A stretch of 64,000 nt of DNA, taken from NCBI RefSeq assembly GCF_009650995.1, contig NZ_WHVV01000007.1, forward strand, positions 62,001 through 126,000, given 5' to 3'. The DNA comes from Sporosarcina cascadiensis (GTDB lineage: Bacteria; Bacillota; Bacilli; Bacillales_A; Planococcaceae). Of this stretch, positions 26,314 through 35,565 are shown in pieces. Every line of letters begins with the position of its first letter. Within the stretch, counting starts at the first letter, position 1. The translations under genes and the position numbers were made by a program. The notes beneath the pieces are model-generated. The model ran no database searches. It was given only the letters and a program-made list of their open reading frames with translations, and had not been told where the DNA came from.

Positions 26314-27351
26314 ATGACTTCTACAAACGTGACTCCACAACAGCAAACACCGGGGCAGCCGTCTAAAACTGCTGCTTTTATAGGCGGAATCGCTTTTACA
26401 TTTTTCATTGCACTTTTAGGATTTTTATTAGCAAAGGTTCCTGGTTTTGACCATATCGGACAACTGGCATGCGCGATTATTATTGCTGTGGCGTACCGGC
26501 AGTTTTTCGGCTATCCGGAAGTGATTCGTTCAGGGATCGCGTTTTCATCCAAACGACTGCTCCGCGCGGCCATCATTTTATACGGTTTAAAATTGAACAT
26601 TGATACGGTATTAAGCGATGGACTGGGTTTATTGGCAAGAGACGTCGGCGTCATTATTTTCGCGATTTTCATGACGATCTGGCTGGCGAAAGTTTTCAAG
26701 GCGGATAAAAACATTTCCCTGCTGCTCGGCGTCGGGACAGGCATTTGCGGTGCCGCTGCAATCGCTGCAGTTGCGCCGATTGTCAAAGCAAAAGACGAAG
26801 ACACAGCGATCGGTGTCGGCATCATCGCCCTGATGGGAACCATTTTTGCGATCGGCTATACGATTTTACGTCCGATCCTGCCGCTTGATTCGATTCAGTA
26901 TGGCATGTGGGCGGGCATCAGTCTCCATGAAGTCGCGCATGTCGCGCTGGCAGGTGCTCCGGCTGGAGAAGACGGACTGGCAATCGCCCTGCTTGCAAAA
27001 CTAGGTCGTGTATTTCTGTTAGTGCCGGTATGTTTCATCTTTATTTATCTGATGAAACGTAAGAATAAGGGGACGGATGAATCAGAGGCGAAGATTGAGT
27101 TTCCGTGGTTCTTGGTCGGTTTCATTATTCTTAGTGTTCTTGGCAGTTATGTCTTTGGTCATTCCATACCGGTTTCAGACGGCGTGATGGAAGGTGTCTT
27201 CACGTTAACAACCTGGCTACTGACTGCAGCGATGGTAGGTTTAGGCCTGAACGTCAGCCTGCGCGATTTGCGTGACCGCGCGATGCGTCCGCTGGCTGCG
27301 ATGACCGTCACTTCTATTCTGCTGTCTGTGATTGTGTATTTTATTGTGTAA
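26314..27351 (+). CDS. YeiH-family putative sulfate exporter (UPF0324)
   Basis: A 345-residue membrane protein with about nine to ten helices. The hallmark stretch GVGTGICGAAAIAAVAPIVKAKDEDTAIGV (about residues 140-170), the segment SLHEVAHVALAGA, and the ending MVGLGLNVSLRDLR match the UPF0324/YeiH family. The sulfate-export role is a family annotation rather than proven in general. The ATG at 26314 follows AGGAGGTG by about 9 nt. Divergence from a CysL/YeiE-like LysR gene across about 110 bp is the usual arrangement and suggests LysR control from the shared gap. Confidence 0.88.
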   Translation: MTSTNVTPQQQTPGQPSKTAAFIGGIAFTFFIALLGFLLAKVPGFDHIGQLACAIIIAVAYRQFFGYPEVIRSGIAFSSKRLLRAAIILYGLKLNIDTVLSDGLGLLARDVGVIIFAIFMTIWLAKVFKADKNISLLLGVGTGICGAAAIAAVAPIVKAKDEDTAIGVGIIALMGTIFAIGYTILRPILPLDSIQYGMWAGISLHEVAHVALAGAPAGEDGLAIALLAKLGRVFLLVPVCFIFIYLMKRKNKGTDESEAKIEFPWFLVGFIILSVLGSYVFGHSIPVSDGVMEGVFTLTTWLLTAAMVGLGLNVSLRDLRDRAMRPLAAMTVTSILLSVIVYFIV

Positions 27352-27446
27352 GGAATAGTCACACTATTAATTATGTGTGGCGTAGGCAATGTATGTAGTA
27401 AGTTGTCAGGGTTTTGACCGTTGAAACGTTCCGAAAATATAAAAAC

Positions 27447-27477
27447 GAGCAAAGAGTAGATTCTTTGCTCATTTTTA
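27447..27477 (+). terminator. Terminator after the YeiH gene
   Basis: The perfect 9-bp stem GAGCAAAGA / TCTTTGCTC is followed by ATTTTTAT. Confidence 0.85.
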
Positions 27478-27545
27478 TCAATCTAAAGAGATAAAAGGAT
27501 AGTTTCTTAAAATAGACCTAAAAAAACAAAATTATACGAAAGTGA

Positions 27546-27752
27546 TCAGGTCATGCTTTTTGCAGAGCGCAGTTTAACAGATTCACCTGCAATTCCCCAA
27601 TCCTCAGGCCGCATTTCCTCAATTTGGATTCTGACTGTTTCTATATCCTGCTCTAAAATACCGGCGATCAAATCAGTTACCTCTTTAATCATTATTTCTT
27701 TTTTTTCGGGAGTACAACGTTCTTCAATCATTTTAATATGGACAAATGGCAT
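27546..27752 (-). CDS. 4-oxalocrotonate tautomerase-family protein
   Basis: A 68-residue protein. After Met removal it would start PFVHIKMIEE, giving the N-terminal Pro that serves as catalytic base in the tautomerase superfamily, and continues with the typical TPEKKEIMIKEVTDLIAGIL helix. The start is the ATG after GGAGTTGTTAAGA; an earlier in-frame start has no ribosome site. These small enzymes interconvert keto and enol forms. It is the last gene of the minus-strand arm of the catabolic cluster, behind the regulator, and could handle an enol/imine product of ring opening, which is inference. Confidence 0.8.
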   Translation of the reverse strand: MPFVHIKMIEERCTPEKKEIMIKEVTDLIAGILEQDIETVRIQIEEMRPEDWGIAGESVKLRSAKSMT

Positions 27753-27853
27753 TCTTAACAACTCCTTTTTTTTGTGAAAACTTCTGAATGTTTTTTGTAT
27801 AACAATAATTAAAATACACAAAATGTTGGAACTTGTCAAATTATTATTTATTC

Positions 27854-29197
27854 CTATTTCCTGTTTCTTTGTATTTCTGTTTCTTGTGTAATTGGAAAAT
27901 AATCTAATCCCACCTGGTAAATGTTACGGGGGCGCCCTCTAGTAGCAGGTGCTTCCTGTCCAATTATTTTTGCAATACCTGCATTCGTAAGGTTGTTAAG
28001 AAGTCGACGTGCATTACGCTCAGTCATCTTTAACCATTCAGCAATATCAGATGCGGTAATCGCATGTTTTCCAAGGCTTCTTTGAACGGAAATGATTTTA
28101 TTGAGAGAGGTTATCGAAACACCGCATTCTTTTAACCTTTTTCCGATATCTTCATCTTCATTCCGGAATTCGAAAGAGATACTTTTAGCTCTATTAAGGG
28201 GCCCATTTACCATCCCGGTATTTTCGACTAAGAAGGCACTATTGGAATTATAATTTTGTGCATGTAATAGGGCCAGTCTTGCATTTTCTTCTGCCGCCAG
28301 GGCGGAATCACCATACCCTATCCCGATATTAGCCGGGAAATCTGTTATTAAAGATAGATTGTCCAATAGACGGACACTTTGATCTCCAACATTTAGTAAG
28401 GATCCCCTGGTTGAAAAAATGATAAAGTTTCCGGTTCCAATGGATAAAAATGAGCCGGATACAGATTCTGTGAATGTCAGAATCGCTGATTGTAATTCTA
28501 AATTCAAACGATGTAAGTCATAGGAAAATGAGTGTGGTTTCTCAATCTTGTTTATATTGTCAATTGATATGAGCATTACTGTTAACTGGGACTGTTTAAA
28601 ATTGAGTGCTTCCCATTGTTGTAATGCCGTACTAAAAGTTGTTCGGATGTTTGCCAAAGTAGGTGTGACTCTGTATACAGGAATCCCTACAGATGTTAAT
28701 GCTTCATAAACATCACTTAAACAGGTGACACAAACGGATACTTTGCCTTCATTGTAGAGAGTCGTGTGAAAGGCGATAATTTGTTTGATAGGCGTAACTC
28801 CTACATATTCATATAAATGACAGTTTTTATATGAGATATTTAAAGCACGGTATGTTTCCGCAATATCCTTTTCCTCCAGCATATCAAAACTAACTGAAAT
28901 TAAATCATTTTTACTTTTGTATACGATATTTAATAGTGTTTTGGTTAAACTCGAACCATTTAGTTTTAAATAGAAAAAGAGCTGGTTTGATGAACTTCTT
29001 TTTGCGAGGGAGTAAGGAGTGCGTCCCGAGAAAATCCATATATCAACAATATGCTGGTTTTTTTCAACGATTTCTGTAGTCTCAGTAGAGTTTTTATATT
29101 CAAAGCAAACTGGGATTATATCCTCGTATTCCTTAGCAATTTCACTCATTATATCTACACTATCTTTTGGTCCAACGATTCCCAATCTGATTTTCAT
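27854..29197 (-). CDS. Putative transcriptional regulator with cyclase-like sensory domain and C-terminal winged helix
   Basis: A 447-residue cytoplasmic protein without a common family name that I recognise. Residues 1-190 look like a Rossmann-like sensor (IRLGIVGPKDSVDIM). Residues about 200-340 include VMLISIDNINKI and PANIGIGYGDSALAAEENARLALLHAQNY, reminiscent of the nucleotidyl-cyclase/GGDEF or GTP cyclohydrolase III fold but without a GGDEF signature. Residues 380-435 form a winged helix (ITASDIAEWLKMTERNARRLLNNLTNAGIAK). The start is ATG 29197, 7 nt after AAGGAG, rather than 29203. It begins 22 bp after the M20 gene, in the same transcript, and is the best candidate regulator of the cluster. 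Confidence 0.6.
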   Translation of the reverse strand: MKIRLGIVGPKDSVDIMSEIAKEYEDIIPVCFEYKNSTETTEIVEKNQHIVDIWIFSGRTPYSLAKRSSSNQLFFYLKLNGSSLTKTLLNIVYKSKNDLISVSFDMLEEKDIAETYRALNISYKNCHLYEYVGVTPIKQIIAFHTTLYNEGKVSVCVTCLSDVYEALTSVGIPVYRVTPTLANIRTTFSTALQQWEALNFKQSQLTVMLISIDNINKIEKPHSFSYDLHRLNLELQSAILTFTESVSGSFLSIGTGNFIIFSTRGSLLNVGDQSVRLLDNLSLITDFPANIGIGYGDSALAAEENARLALLHAQNYNSNSAFLVENTGMVNGPLNRAKSISFEFRNEDEDIGKRLKECGVSITSLNKIISVQRSLGKHAITASDIAEWLKMTERNARRLLNNLTNAGIAKIIGQEAPATRGRPRNIYQVGLDYFPITQETEIQRNRK

Positions 29198-29218
29198 AAT
29201 CATTCTCCTTCTTAAGTA

Positions 29219-30520
29219 CTAAGAGTTAGCCAATTGTGTAATGCAAGAGACTAATGTTTTTACTGCTAGTGGTATCACTTCTTCATCAATATCAAATTGT
29301 TCATTATGATGGCCTGCACTTAGAGTCGTTCCAAAAACAACGTAGGCAGCCTGACCGCCTTTTTCTATAACACGTGACATCATATATGTGGCATCTTCAG
29401 AACCGCCGGATGTAAATGTATTGGTAACTTTTTCGATATCATCTATTATACTGGCTTTCTCTCTTAAAAATTTTAATATATCTTCACTCGGTGAACAAGT
29501 TGGGGCAGAGCCCACCTGCTCTATATCTGTATCCACTTCATACATATCCCCTGCGGAATTAATAATTCTTTTAGCGCGTTCAAACATATATCCGTTTATT
29601 TCTGTTGTCGTACCGCGGGTTTCTACTTGAAGTTTTGCACGATTTGGAATGATATTGCGCCCGGTGCCTGCCTGTAGAACACCAACATTTATACGCGATT
29701 CCCCATAACTATGGGGCGGAATGGCATGCAAATTTAAGATCGCCGTCGCTGCTGCCAATAATGCATTTTTTCCTTTTTCGGGATTTGCCCCTGCATGAGC
29801 AGCTTTACCAAGGTACGTAACATTAAATTTTGTCGTTGCCAGGAATCCCAGGTCGCTACAGACAAATTCGCCCAGACTTGCCCCAAGACCGATATGTTGA
29901 GAAATGAAAATATCCACATCGTCAACGACACCGGCTTCTACCATCGATTTTGCCCCTCGGACTCCTTCTTCCGCAGGTTGAAAAATAAGTTTAAACTTGC
30001 CGCTCAACTTGTCTTTTAATTCGGCTAAAAGAGTAGCTGTGCCTAGACCGATTGCCATATGTGCATCATGCCCGCAAGCGTGCATCATTTGATCATTTAT
30101 CGAGGAAAACTCTTTTTTCACGGGCACATGGCTTTCATCAGTCGATTCTTTTATATCCAAGGCATCCATGTCAAAACGTAAGCCAATTGTCGCGCCAGGT
30201 CTTCCTGTATCTAAAACTCCGACAACTCCGGTAAAGCCAAAGCGTAACTGGGAGATCCATTCCATATCAGCCCCTTGCTGGATCGCACGATGATATTGTT
30301 CCTCCAAATAGCCAAGGTCTGGCACACCCATTCGAGTTTCGGCATCTATTACATCACGGCCAGCAAGTACTTTATAACCCCAATCTGAAAGTCTGGAAGC
30401 AATTAGGGAAGCTGTTCGAAATTCCACCCAGCCCGCTTCGGCATACCTATGGAAATCTCGACGCCAATTAATCATTATATCCTTTTTATTCTCAACTATT
30501 TTTGAAATATGGTCAATCAT
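29219..30520 (-). CDS. M20-family amidohydrolase (AbgA-like)
   Basis: A 433-residue zinc amidohydrolase. Metal-site motifs are visible: GLRFDMDAL, MHACGHDAHMAIGLGTA and IFQPAEEGVRGA, then the dimerisation-domain stretch AAHAGANPEKGKNAL. Overall length and the N-terminal INWRRDFHRYAEAGWVEFRT resemble AbgA, the p-aminobenzoyl-glutamate hydrolase subunit. Such enzymes cleave N-acyl or amide bonds of amino acids. The ATG is preceded by AGGGAGAGG. It heads the minus-strand operon (amidohydrolase, regulator, tautomerase) divergent from the aminotransferase. The natural substrate is unknown. Confidence 0.85.
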   Translation of the reverse strand: MIDHISKIVENKKDIMINWRRDFHRYAEAGWVEFRTASLIASRLSDWGYKVLAGRDVIDAETRMGVPDLGYLEEQYHRAIQQGADMEWISQLRFGFTGVVGVLDTGRPGATIGLRFDMDALDIKESTDESHVPVKKEFSSINDQMMHACGHDAHMAIGLGTATLLAELKDKLSGKFKLIFQPAEEGVRGAKSMVEAGVVDDVDIFISQHIGLGASLGEFVCSDLGFLATTKFNVTYLGKAAHAGANPEKGKNALLAAATAILNLHAIPPHSYGESRINVGVLQAGTGRNIIPNRAKLQVETRGTTTEINGYMFERAKRIINSAGDMYEVDTDIEQVGSAPTCSPSEDILKFLREKASIIDDIEKVTNTFTSGGSEDATYMMSRVIEKGGQAAYVVFGTTLSAGHHNEQFDIDEEVIPLAVKTLVSCITQLANS

Positions 30521-30753
30521 ATAACCTCTCCCTCTACCATAATTTTGAAAAATCTGTGGCGACATTTTTTTGTGCCGGATTGTCGGACGTAACATTATTG
30601 ACTGGAATACTCTTGAAATTTTATAGAAACGAAATGAAATTGATCATTCTTACCGGCATAAAAAGGTTCAGGAAATCAACTTAAGATAAATTGTAAAGTA
30701 AAAAAAGGAAATACACCATATTAATAAACTCTTTTAAATTTTTAGAAAAGTCG

Positions 30754-30817
30754 TTGACAATTTGAAATAGTGTTGTATATTAATTACAAGAGATTTAAAT
30801 GAATGAGATTCATTCAT
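30754..30817 (+). promoter_or_regulatory. Promoter and 19-bp palindrome before the aminotransferase
   Basis: The -35 box is TTGACA (30754-30759) and the -10 box is TATATT (30776-30781), with a 16-bp spacer. Starting 17 bp after the -10 box is ATGAATGAGATTCATTCAT (30799-30817), an 8+3+8 inverted repeat placed near the expected start of transcription, where a repressor would block. A leader of about 165 nt follows. The gap 30521-30983 holds no gene. Confidence 0.7.
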
Positions 30818-30983
30818 AACGACGAATTTCATTAGGTCTCTTATTTTACTGTTATATAAGGACCATTTAAGGACAATTGCTTTAAAAGGAGGATAGCAGA
30901 TTAAAATCTAGAGGGGTAACCGATTTTATCCGTTCCGGGTAAGTGTTTACAATATGATTTTAATAAAACTGGAGGTAGTGGAA

Positions 30984-32360
30984 ATGGTAAAGGTTTCTAA
31001 CGCGAGTAAGGTTCAAGAATTGAGTCAACTGGATAAGAACTACTTTTTACATCCTACAACTGTACCGAAAACATTTATTGAGGATGGACCTAAAATTATC
31101 TTTTCTGAGGGCAGCGGAATCCGAGTTATGGATGTAAAGGGTGATAGTTATATTGATGGTGTTTCTATGCTTTGGAATGTAAATCTTGGATATGGACAAA
31201 AAGAACTTGCAGATGCGGCCTATCAACAGCTAACAACTCTTCCATACAGCTCATCTTTTTATGGCTATTCAAATGAACCGGCAATCCGGCTTGCAGAAAA
31301 GATCGTTTCACTTGCACCGGGAGATGCAGGCGCAGTATTTTACACGTCGGGTGGTTCGGAGGCGAATGAAACCGCTTTCAAATTGGCCCGCCATTATTGG
31401 AATATGAAAGGGCAAGAACAGAAAAAAATTATTATTTCTATTAAACGCGGCTATCATGGTGCAACGATTGCTACCGGCAGTGCGACTGGAATCGATGGTT
31501 TCCATAACTTCTCGGGTTCAAAGGGGAGCGACATGATTCATGCGAAAGGTCATTTGACAAATTGTGAGCAGGGTGACAAAACAGATCCGGAATACGAAGG
31601 CTGTATCCGCGACACGATTGAAAAGCAAGGTGCACACCGCATAGCAGCCGTTATTTTGGAACCAATTCAAGGGGCGGGCGGAGTACACGTCTCTCCAGAC
31701 GGATACTTACAAGCTGTGAAAAAGCTCTGTGAAGAAAATGATATTCTTTTCATTGCAGATGAAGTAATCAGCGGCTTCGGACGTACAGGAAAAATGTTTG
31801 GCGTCAATCACTGGGAAGTAGAGCCGGATATGATTTGTGTCGCAAAAGGTATCACGAGCGGCTATTCACAATTGGGCGCAGTCATCTTAAGTCAGGAATT
31901 ACGCGCAACGCTAGTGGAATCAGACCAAATTTTAGGTCACGGCTTTACGTACAGCGGCCACCCGACGGCTTGTGCGGTTGGACTGAAAACAATTGAAATT
32001 ATCGAGCGCGATAATATTGTCGGGAACGCTGAGAAAATGGGCCAGGTATTAAAAGAAGGGCTTGCTTATCTAAGTGAAAAACACCCGCATGTTGCAAAAA
32101 CAAGATCAGTCGGTTTACTTGCCGGTTTCGATATACAGGCAGACCGTGATAATGATATTCCGTTTGAACAGTCGATTCGTGCAGCGCAAATCGTCGTGAA
32201 CGAATGCTTTAAAAATAAATTGATTTTACGTACTGCAGACTTTGAGGTTGGAAAGAATATCGTGGCGATTGCTCCTCCGTTAATCATCAATAAGCAAGAA
32301 GTAGAGGAAATCATCGGTATCGTGGATAATGCGTTAACTGTATTTGAAAAAACTCTATAA
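30984..32360 (+). CDS. Class III omega-aminotransferase (PLP-dependent, probably pyruvate-linked)
   Basis: A 458-residue fold-type I enzyme. FYTSGGSEANETAFKLARHYW binds the cofactor phosphate, IADEVISGFGRTG supplies the conserved Asp, and Lys288 in CVAKGITSGY forms the Schiff base. It resembles omega-amino acid/amine:pyruvate aminotransferases. The ATG at 30984 follows CTGGAGGTAG. Neighbouring alanine dehydrogenase would convert the alanine formed back to pyruvate, and the next gene encodes an aldehyde dehydrogenase, so the amine-aldehyde-acid sequence is complete within the cluster. The amine substrate is inferred, not seen. Confidence 0.88.
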   Translation: MVKVSNASKVQELSQLDKNYFLHPTTVPKTFIEDGPKIIFSEGSGIRVMDVKGDSYIDGVSMLWNVNLGYGQKELADAAYQQLTTLPYSSSFYGYSNEPAIRLAEKIVSLAPGDAGAVFYTSGGSEANETAFKLARHYWNMKGQEQKKIIISIKRGYHGATIATGSATGIDGFHNFSGSKGSDMIHAKGHLTNCEQGDKTDPEYEGCIRDTIEKQGAHRIAAVILEPIQGAGGVHVSPDGYLQAVKKLCEENDILFIADEVISGFGRTGKMFGVNHWEVEPDMICVAKGITSGYSQLGAVILSQELRATLVESDQILGHGFTYSGHPTACAVGLKTIEIIERDNIVGNAEKMGQVLKEGLAYLSEKHPHVAKTRSVGLLAGFDIQADRDNDIPFEQSIRAAQIVVNECFKNKLILRTADFEVGKNIVAIAPPLIINKQEVEEIIGIVDNALTVFEKTL

Positions 32361-32383
32361 AAATCAACGCTGTACAGGAAACA

Positions 32384-32416
32384 GCAAGGTGATAGGATGG
32401 GAATCTGACACCTTGC
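32384..32416 (+). other. Intercistronic hairpin between aminotransferase and aldehyde dehydrogenase genes
   Basis: GCAAGGTG pairs with CACCTTGC around a 17-nt loop; GATAGG and CCTATC offer an alternative pairing. No T-run follows, so an RNA processing or stability element is more likely than a terminator. Confidence 0.5.
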
Positions 32417-32461
32417 CTATCTCTTATACTAGTGAAAACAAAAGGACAAGGGGGATTTTGA

Positions 32462-33943
32462 TTGGGCACAAAAACAGTGGAATTAAATAAAAATGTAACG
32501 GAGTTTCTAAAAGGAACAAAGAAATTATTTATTAATGGGGAGTTCGTAGAGGCAGAGTCCGGCAAAACATTCGAAACATACAACCCTTCCACAGGAGAAG
32601 TGCTGGCTGTTGTCTCTGAAGCCTCTGAAAAAGATATTGATAGAGCTGTGCAGGCGGCGAAGAGAGCGTTTGAAGAAGGTCCATGGCCAAAAATGACGGC
32701 AGCTGAAAGAAGTCATTTGATGTATAAACTGTCAGATCTAATTGAAAAGCACCAAGAAGAATTGGCAATTATCGAAACGCTTGATAATGGAAAGCCGATT
32801 AATGAGGCAAGAGTTATTGATCTTCCAAATTCAATCGAGACCTACCGTTATTATTCAGGCTGGGCTACAAAGAATATGGGACAGACGATTCCCATTTCAA
32901 ATGATCTTTTAAATTATACGAAGCATGAACCGGTAGGTGTTGTCGGCGCAATCGTACCCTGGAATTTCCCGCTGATGATTGCAGGCTGGAAAGTGGCGCC
33001 TGCTCTGGCGACAGGCTGTACAGTGGTTTTGAAACCGGCTGAACAGACCCCGTTATCCGTTCTGTATTTAGGTAAATTAATTAAAGAAGCGGGCTTTCCG
33101 GACGGTGTTGTCAACATCGTGCCAGGTTTTGGCGAATCGGCCGGTGCTGCACTTGTTGAACATCCCGACGTTAATAAAATTGCATTTACCGGATCGACCG
33201 CAGTGGGTCAAAATATTATGCGTGAAGCTGCAAATACAATGAAACGTGTTTCATTGGAATTGGGCGGAAAGTCTCCCAATATTATATTGCCGGATGCCGA
33301 TCTGTCGAAAGCAGTGCCAGGAGTTTTCACCGGTATTATGACAAATCAGGGAGAAGTGTGCAGTGCAGGATCTCGTATCTTTGTTCATAAAGACAAGTAT
33401 GAACAAGTGATTATCGAATTGACAGCTCTCATTGACAAGGTGAAGCTAGGTGCCGGCATAGAGGAAGAGACTCAAATGGGTCCAGTTGTTTCTAAAGAAC
33501 AGCAAGAGCGAATACTGAATTACATTAAAATCGGTAAACAAGAAGGAGCGCGTGTAATATCAGGGGGGTCTTGTCCTGAAAGCGGTTACTTTATACCGCC
33601 AACAATTTTCGCGGATGTTAAAAATGAAATGAAAATTGCGCAGGAAGAAATTTTCGGGCCAACGGTTGTTGTTATTCCTTTTGAAGATATTGATGAGGTA
33701 ATTGCGCAGGCAAATGACTCTGAATACGGACTGGCAGCGGGTGTTTGGACAGAAAATATAAGGAATGCACATTATGTTGCAGATCGTCTAAAGGCAGGAA
33801 CAGTCTGGATCAATACGTATTTATTGGTAAATCCGGCAGCTCCGTTCGGCGGTTTTAAAAAGTCCGGTTTCGGCCGTGACATGGGATCGTATGCATTAGA
33901 TAACTACACTGAAGTAAAAAGTGTTTGGCTTAGTCTGGAGTAA
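32462..33943 (+). CDS. NAD(P)-dependent aldehyde dehydrogenase
   Basis: A 493-residue ALDH of the non-acylating betaine-aldehyde/phenylacetaldehyde/DhaS type. VPWNFPLMIAGWKVAPALATG and FTGSTAVG belong to the cofactor fold, Glu in LELGGKSPN is the general base, and Cys300 in GEVCSAGS is the nucleophile. It would oxidise the aldehyde produced by the preceding aminotransferase to a carboxylate. The start is TTG 32462, after AAGGGGGA. The spacing of 101 bp from the aminotransferase contains a hairpin but no obvious terminator. Confidence 0.92.
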   Translation: MGTKTVELNKNVTEFLKGTKKLFINGEFVEAESGKTFETYNPSTGEVLAVVSEASEKDIDRAVQAAKRAFEEGPWPKMTAAERSHLMYKLSDLIEKHQEELAIIETLDNGKPINEARVIDLPNSIETYRYYSGWATKNMGQTIPISNDLLNYTKHEPVGVVGAIVPWNFPLMIAGWKVAPALATGCTVVLKPAEQTPLSVLYLGKLIKEAGFPDGVVNIVPGFGESAGAALVEHPDVNKIAFTGSTAVGQNIMREAANTMKRVSLELGGKSPNIILPDADLSKAVPGVFTGIMTNQGEVCSAGSRIFVHKDKYEQVIIELTALIDKVKLGAGIEEETQMGPVVSKEQQERILNYIKIGKQEGARVISGGSCPESGYFIPPTIFADVKNEMKIAQEEIFGPTVVVIPFEDIDEVIAQANDSEYGLAAGVWTENIRNAHYVADRLKAGTVWINTYLLVNPAAPFGGFKKSGFGRDMGSYALDNYTEVKSVWLSLE

Positions 33944-34060
33944 TTCACATTATGGCTAGAGCGACGGTAATACAATATTGCAGCTCTTTACGATTTAACC
34001 AGGCATCTATAGAGAAACACTGACGATAAGACTTTGGCAGGCGAAAAGGGGAAAAAGACG

Positions 34061-35449
34061 ATGAGCGAGATTCAAGCCAATTCAATTGAACAAAGAAGTT
34101 ACGAATATGTACCGGTGGAGGAAAGAAGAGGAAACCCGAAGCAGTTGTTTTTTACTTGGTTTGCAGCGAATACCGTTTCAACGACATTAATCACCGGTGC
34201 GTTAGCCATTATTATTGGTTTGAATTTTTGGTGGGCAAGTCTGGCCATCATTGCAGGGCATGCACTTGGTGCAATAGTTATGGCCCTGCACTCAGCTCAA
34301 GGCCCAAAACTTGGGATACCTCAGGTCATGCAAAGCAGAGCGCAGTTCGGTTATTTTGGCGTAATCTTGCCAATGCTGATCATCTTTACGATGTATCTCG
34401 GTTATGGAGCGAGCAATACAGTGCTGGTGGGTCAGGGAATCTATGAATCACTGGGAATCAATGTCACGCTAACTATACTGATAAGCCTAATACCAATGGT
34501 GCTGCTGGCAATTTATGGTCAAGGATTAATCCAGAAATCAATGAAGCTTTATACGATTGTCTATGTAGTGATCTTTGCAGTATTAACCGTGCTTGTCATC
34601 AGTCAAATATCCATGGTGGCGCTTAACACAGGGAGCTTTTCATTCACTCAATTTGTTCTGGCTATGTCGATTTGTATTACATGGCAGATTACTTATGGTC
34701 CGTATGTGTCTGACCATTCACGTTATATGCCTCCGAATACAGGACGAAAAACATTTATCTATTCTTATTTGGGAAGTTTCTTGAGTTCTGCATGGTTAAT
34801 GCTGTTGGGTGCAGCGCTTGCGAGTATGGTGGTAAATGGAAATGTAATGGCGCAAATTAAGGAATTAGGCGGTGGCACAGGTGTAATCATTGTCATCTTA
34901 CTGTCGCTTGGGTTAATTGTAATTAATTCACTAAATATTTACGGTGCGGGGATTATCCTACTTTCCATTGCCAGCAATTTTGTTGATTTTAAAACAACGA
35001 TCAAAATCCGGGTGTTTGCCTCCGTCGCAGTAGGGGTCATTTTGGCACTGGCGGCTACAGTCGGTGCCGGTAACTTTATGTCATATTTTCAACTGTACCT
35101 AGGGTTTATTCTCTTCTTTATCATTCCTTGGAGTACGATCAATTTGACAGATTTCTATCTTTTAAAACGTCAGAATTTTCAGCCTGAGGAATTTATGAAT
35201 AAAAATGGGCGATTCGGCAAACTTCGTAAGGGATCGTTAGCAATTTACCTGTTCGCGGTAACTTGCCAAATACCATTTACGAATAATGGGATTTACCAAG
35301 GTCCGATTTCCAAGGCAATGGACGGATTGGACATTGCATGGATTGTAGGACTGCTGGTTGCTTTCAGCCTGTTTTATGTTTATGAAAAAAGTAAGGACAG
35401 CAAAGCAGCAAAAGTTCAGTCGAGTACGGATAATCTGGATGCGATCTAA
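34061..35449 (+). CDS. NCS1-family nucleobase/heterocycle permease
   Basis: A 462-residue permease with about 12 helices of the purine-cytosine permease type. The N terminus ([25 protein letters not shown]) and helix [34 protein letters not shown] match CodB/NCS1 proteins. The family carries purines, pyrimidines, allantoin, hydantoins and related N-heterocycles with Na+ or H+, which supports a nitrogen-ring substrate for the cluster. ATG 34061 follows AAGGGGAAA; an upstream in-frame start lacks a site. Confidence 0.85.
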   Translation: MSEIQANSIEQRSYEYVPVEERRGNPKQLFFTWFAANTVSTTLITGALAIIIGLNFWWASLAIIAGHALGAIVMALHSAQGPKLGIPQVMQSRAQFGYFGVILPMLIIFTMYLGYGASNTVLVGQGIYESLGINVTLTILISLIPMVLLAIYGQGLIQKSMKLYTIVYVVIFAVLTVLVISQISMVALNTGSFSFTQFVLAMSICITWQITYGPYVSDHSRYMPPNTGRKTFIYSYLGSFLSSAWLMLLGAALASMVVNGNVMAQIKELGGGTGVIIVILLSLGLIVINSLNIYGAGIILLSIASNFVDFKTTIKIRVFASVAVGVILALAATVGAGNFMSYFQLYLGFILFFIIPWSTINLTDFYLLKRQNFQPEEFMNKNGRFGKLRKGSLAIYLFAVTCQIPFTNNGIYQGPISKAMDGLDIAWIVGLLVAFSLFYVYEKSKDSKAAKVQSSTDNLDAI

Positions 35450-35565
35450 AAAAATGTGTAATTTTCATCTGCCGGCTATCACGCAACACAATAATTTCAT
35501 GGCAGATTGGGGGCTTTCCTAAAAGAAAGCCTCGTCTAGTAACCATGACAACTGGAGGGGTAATT

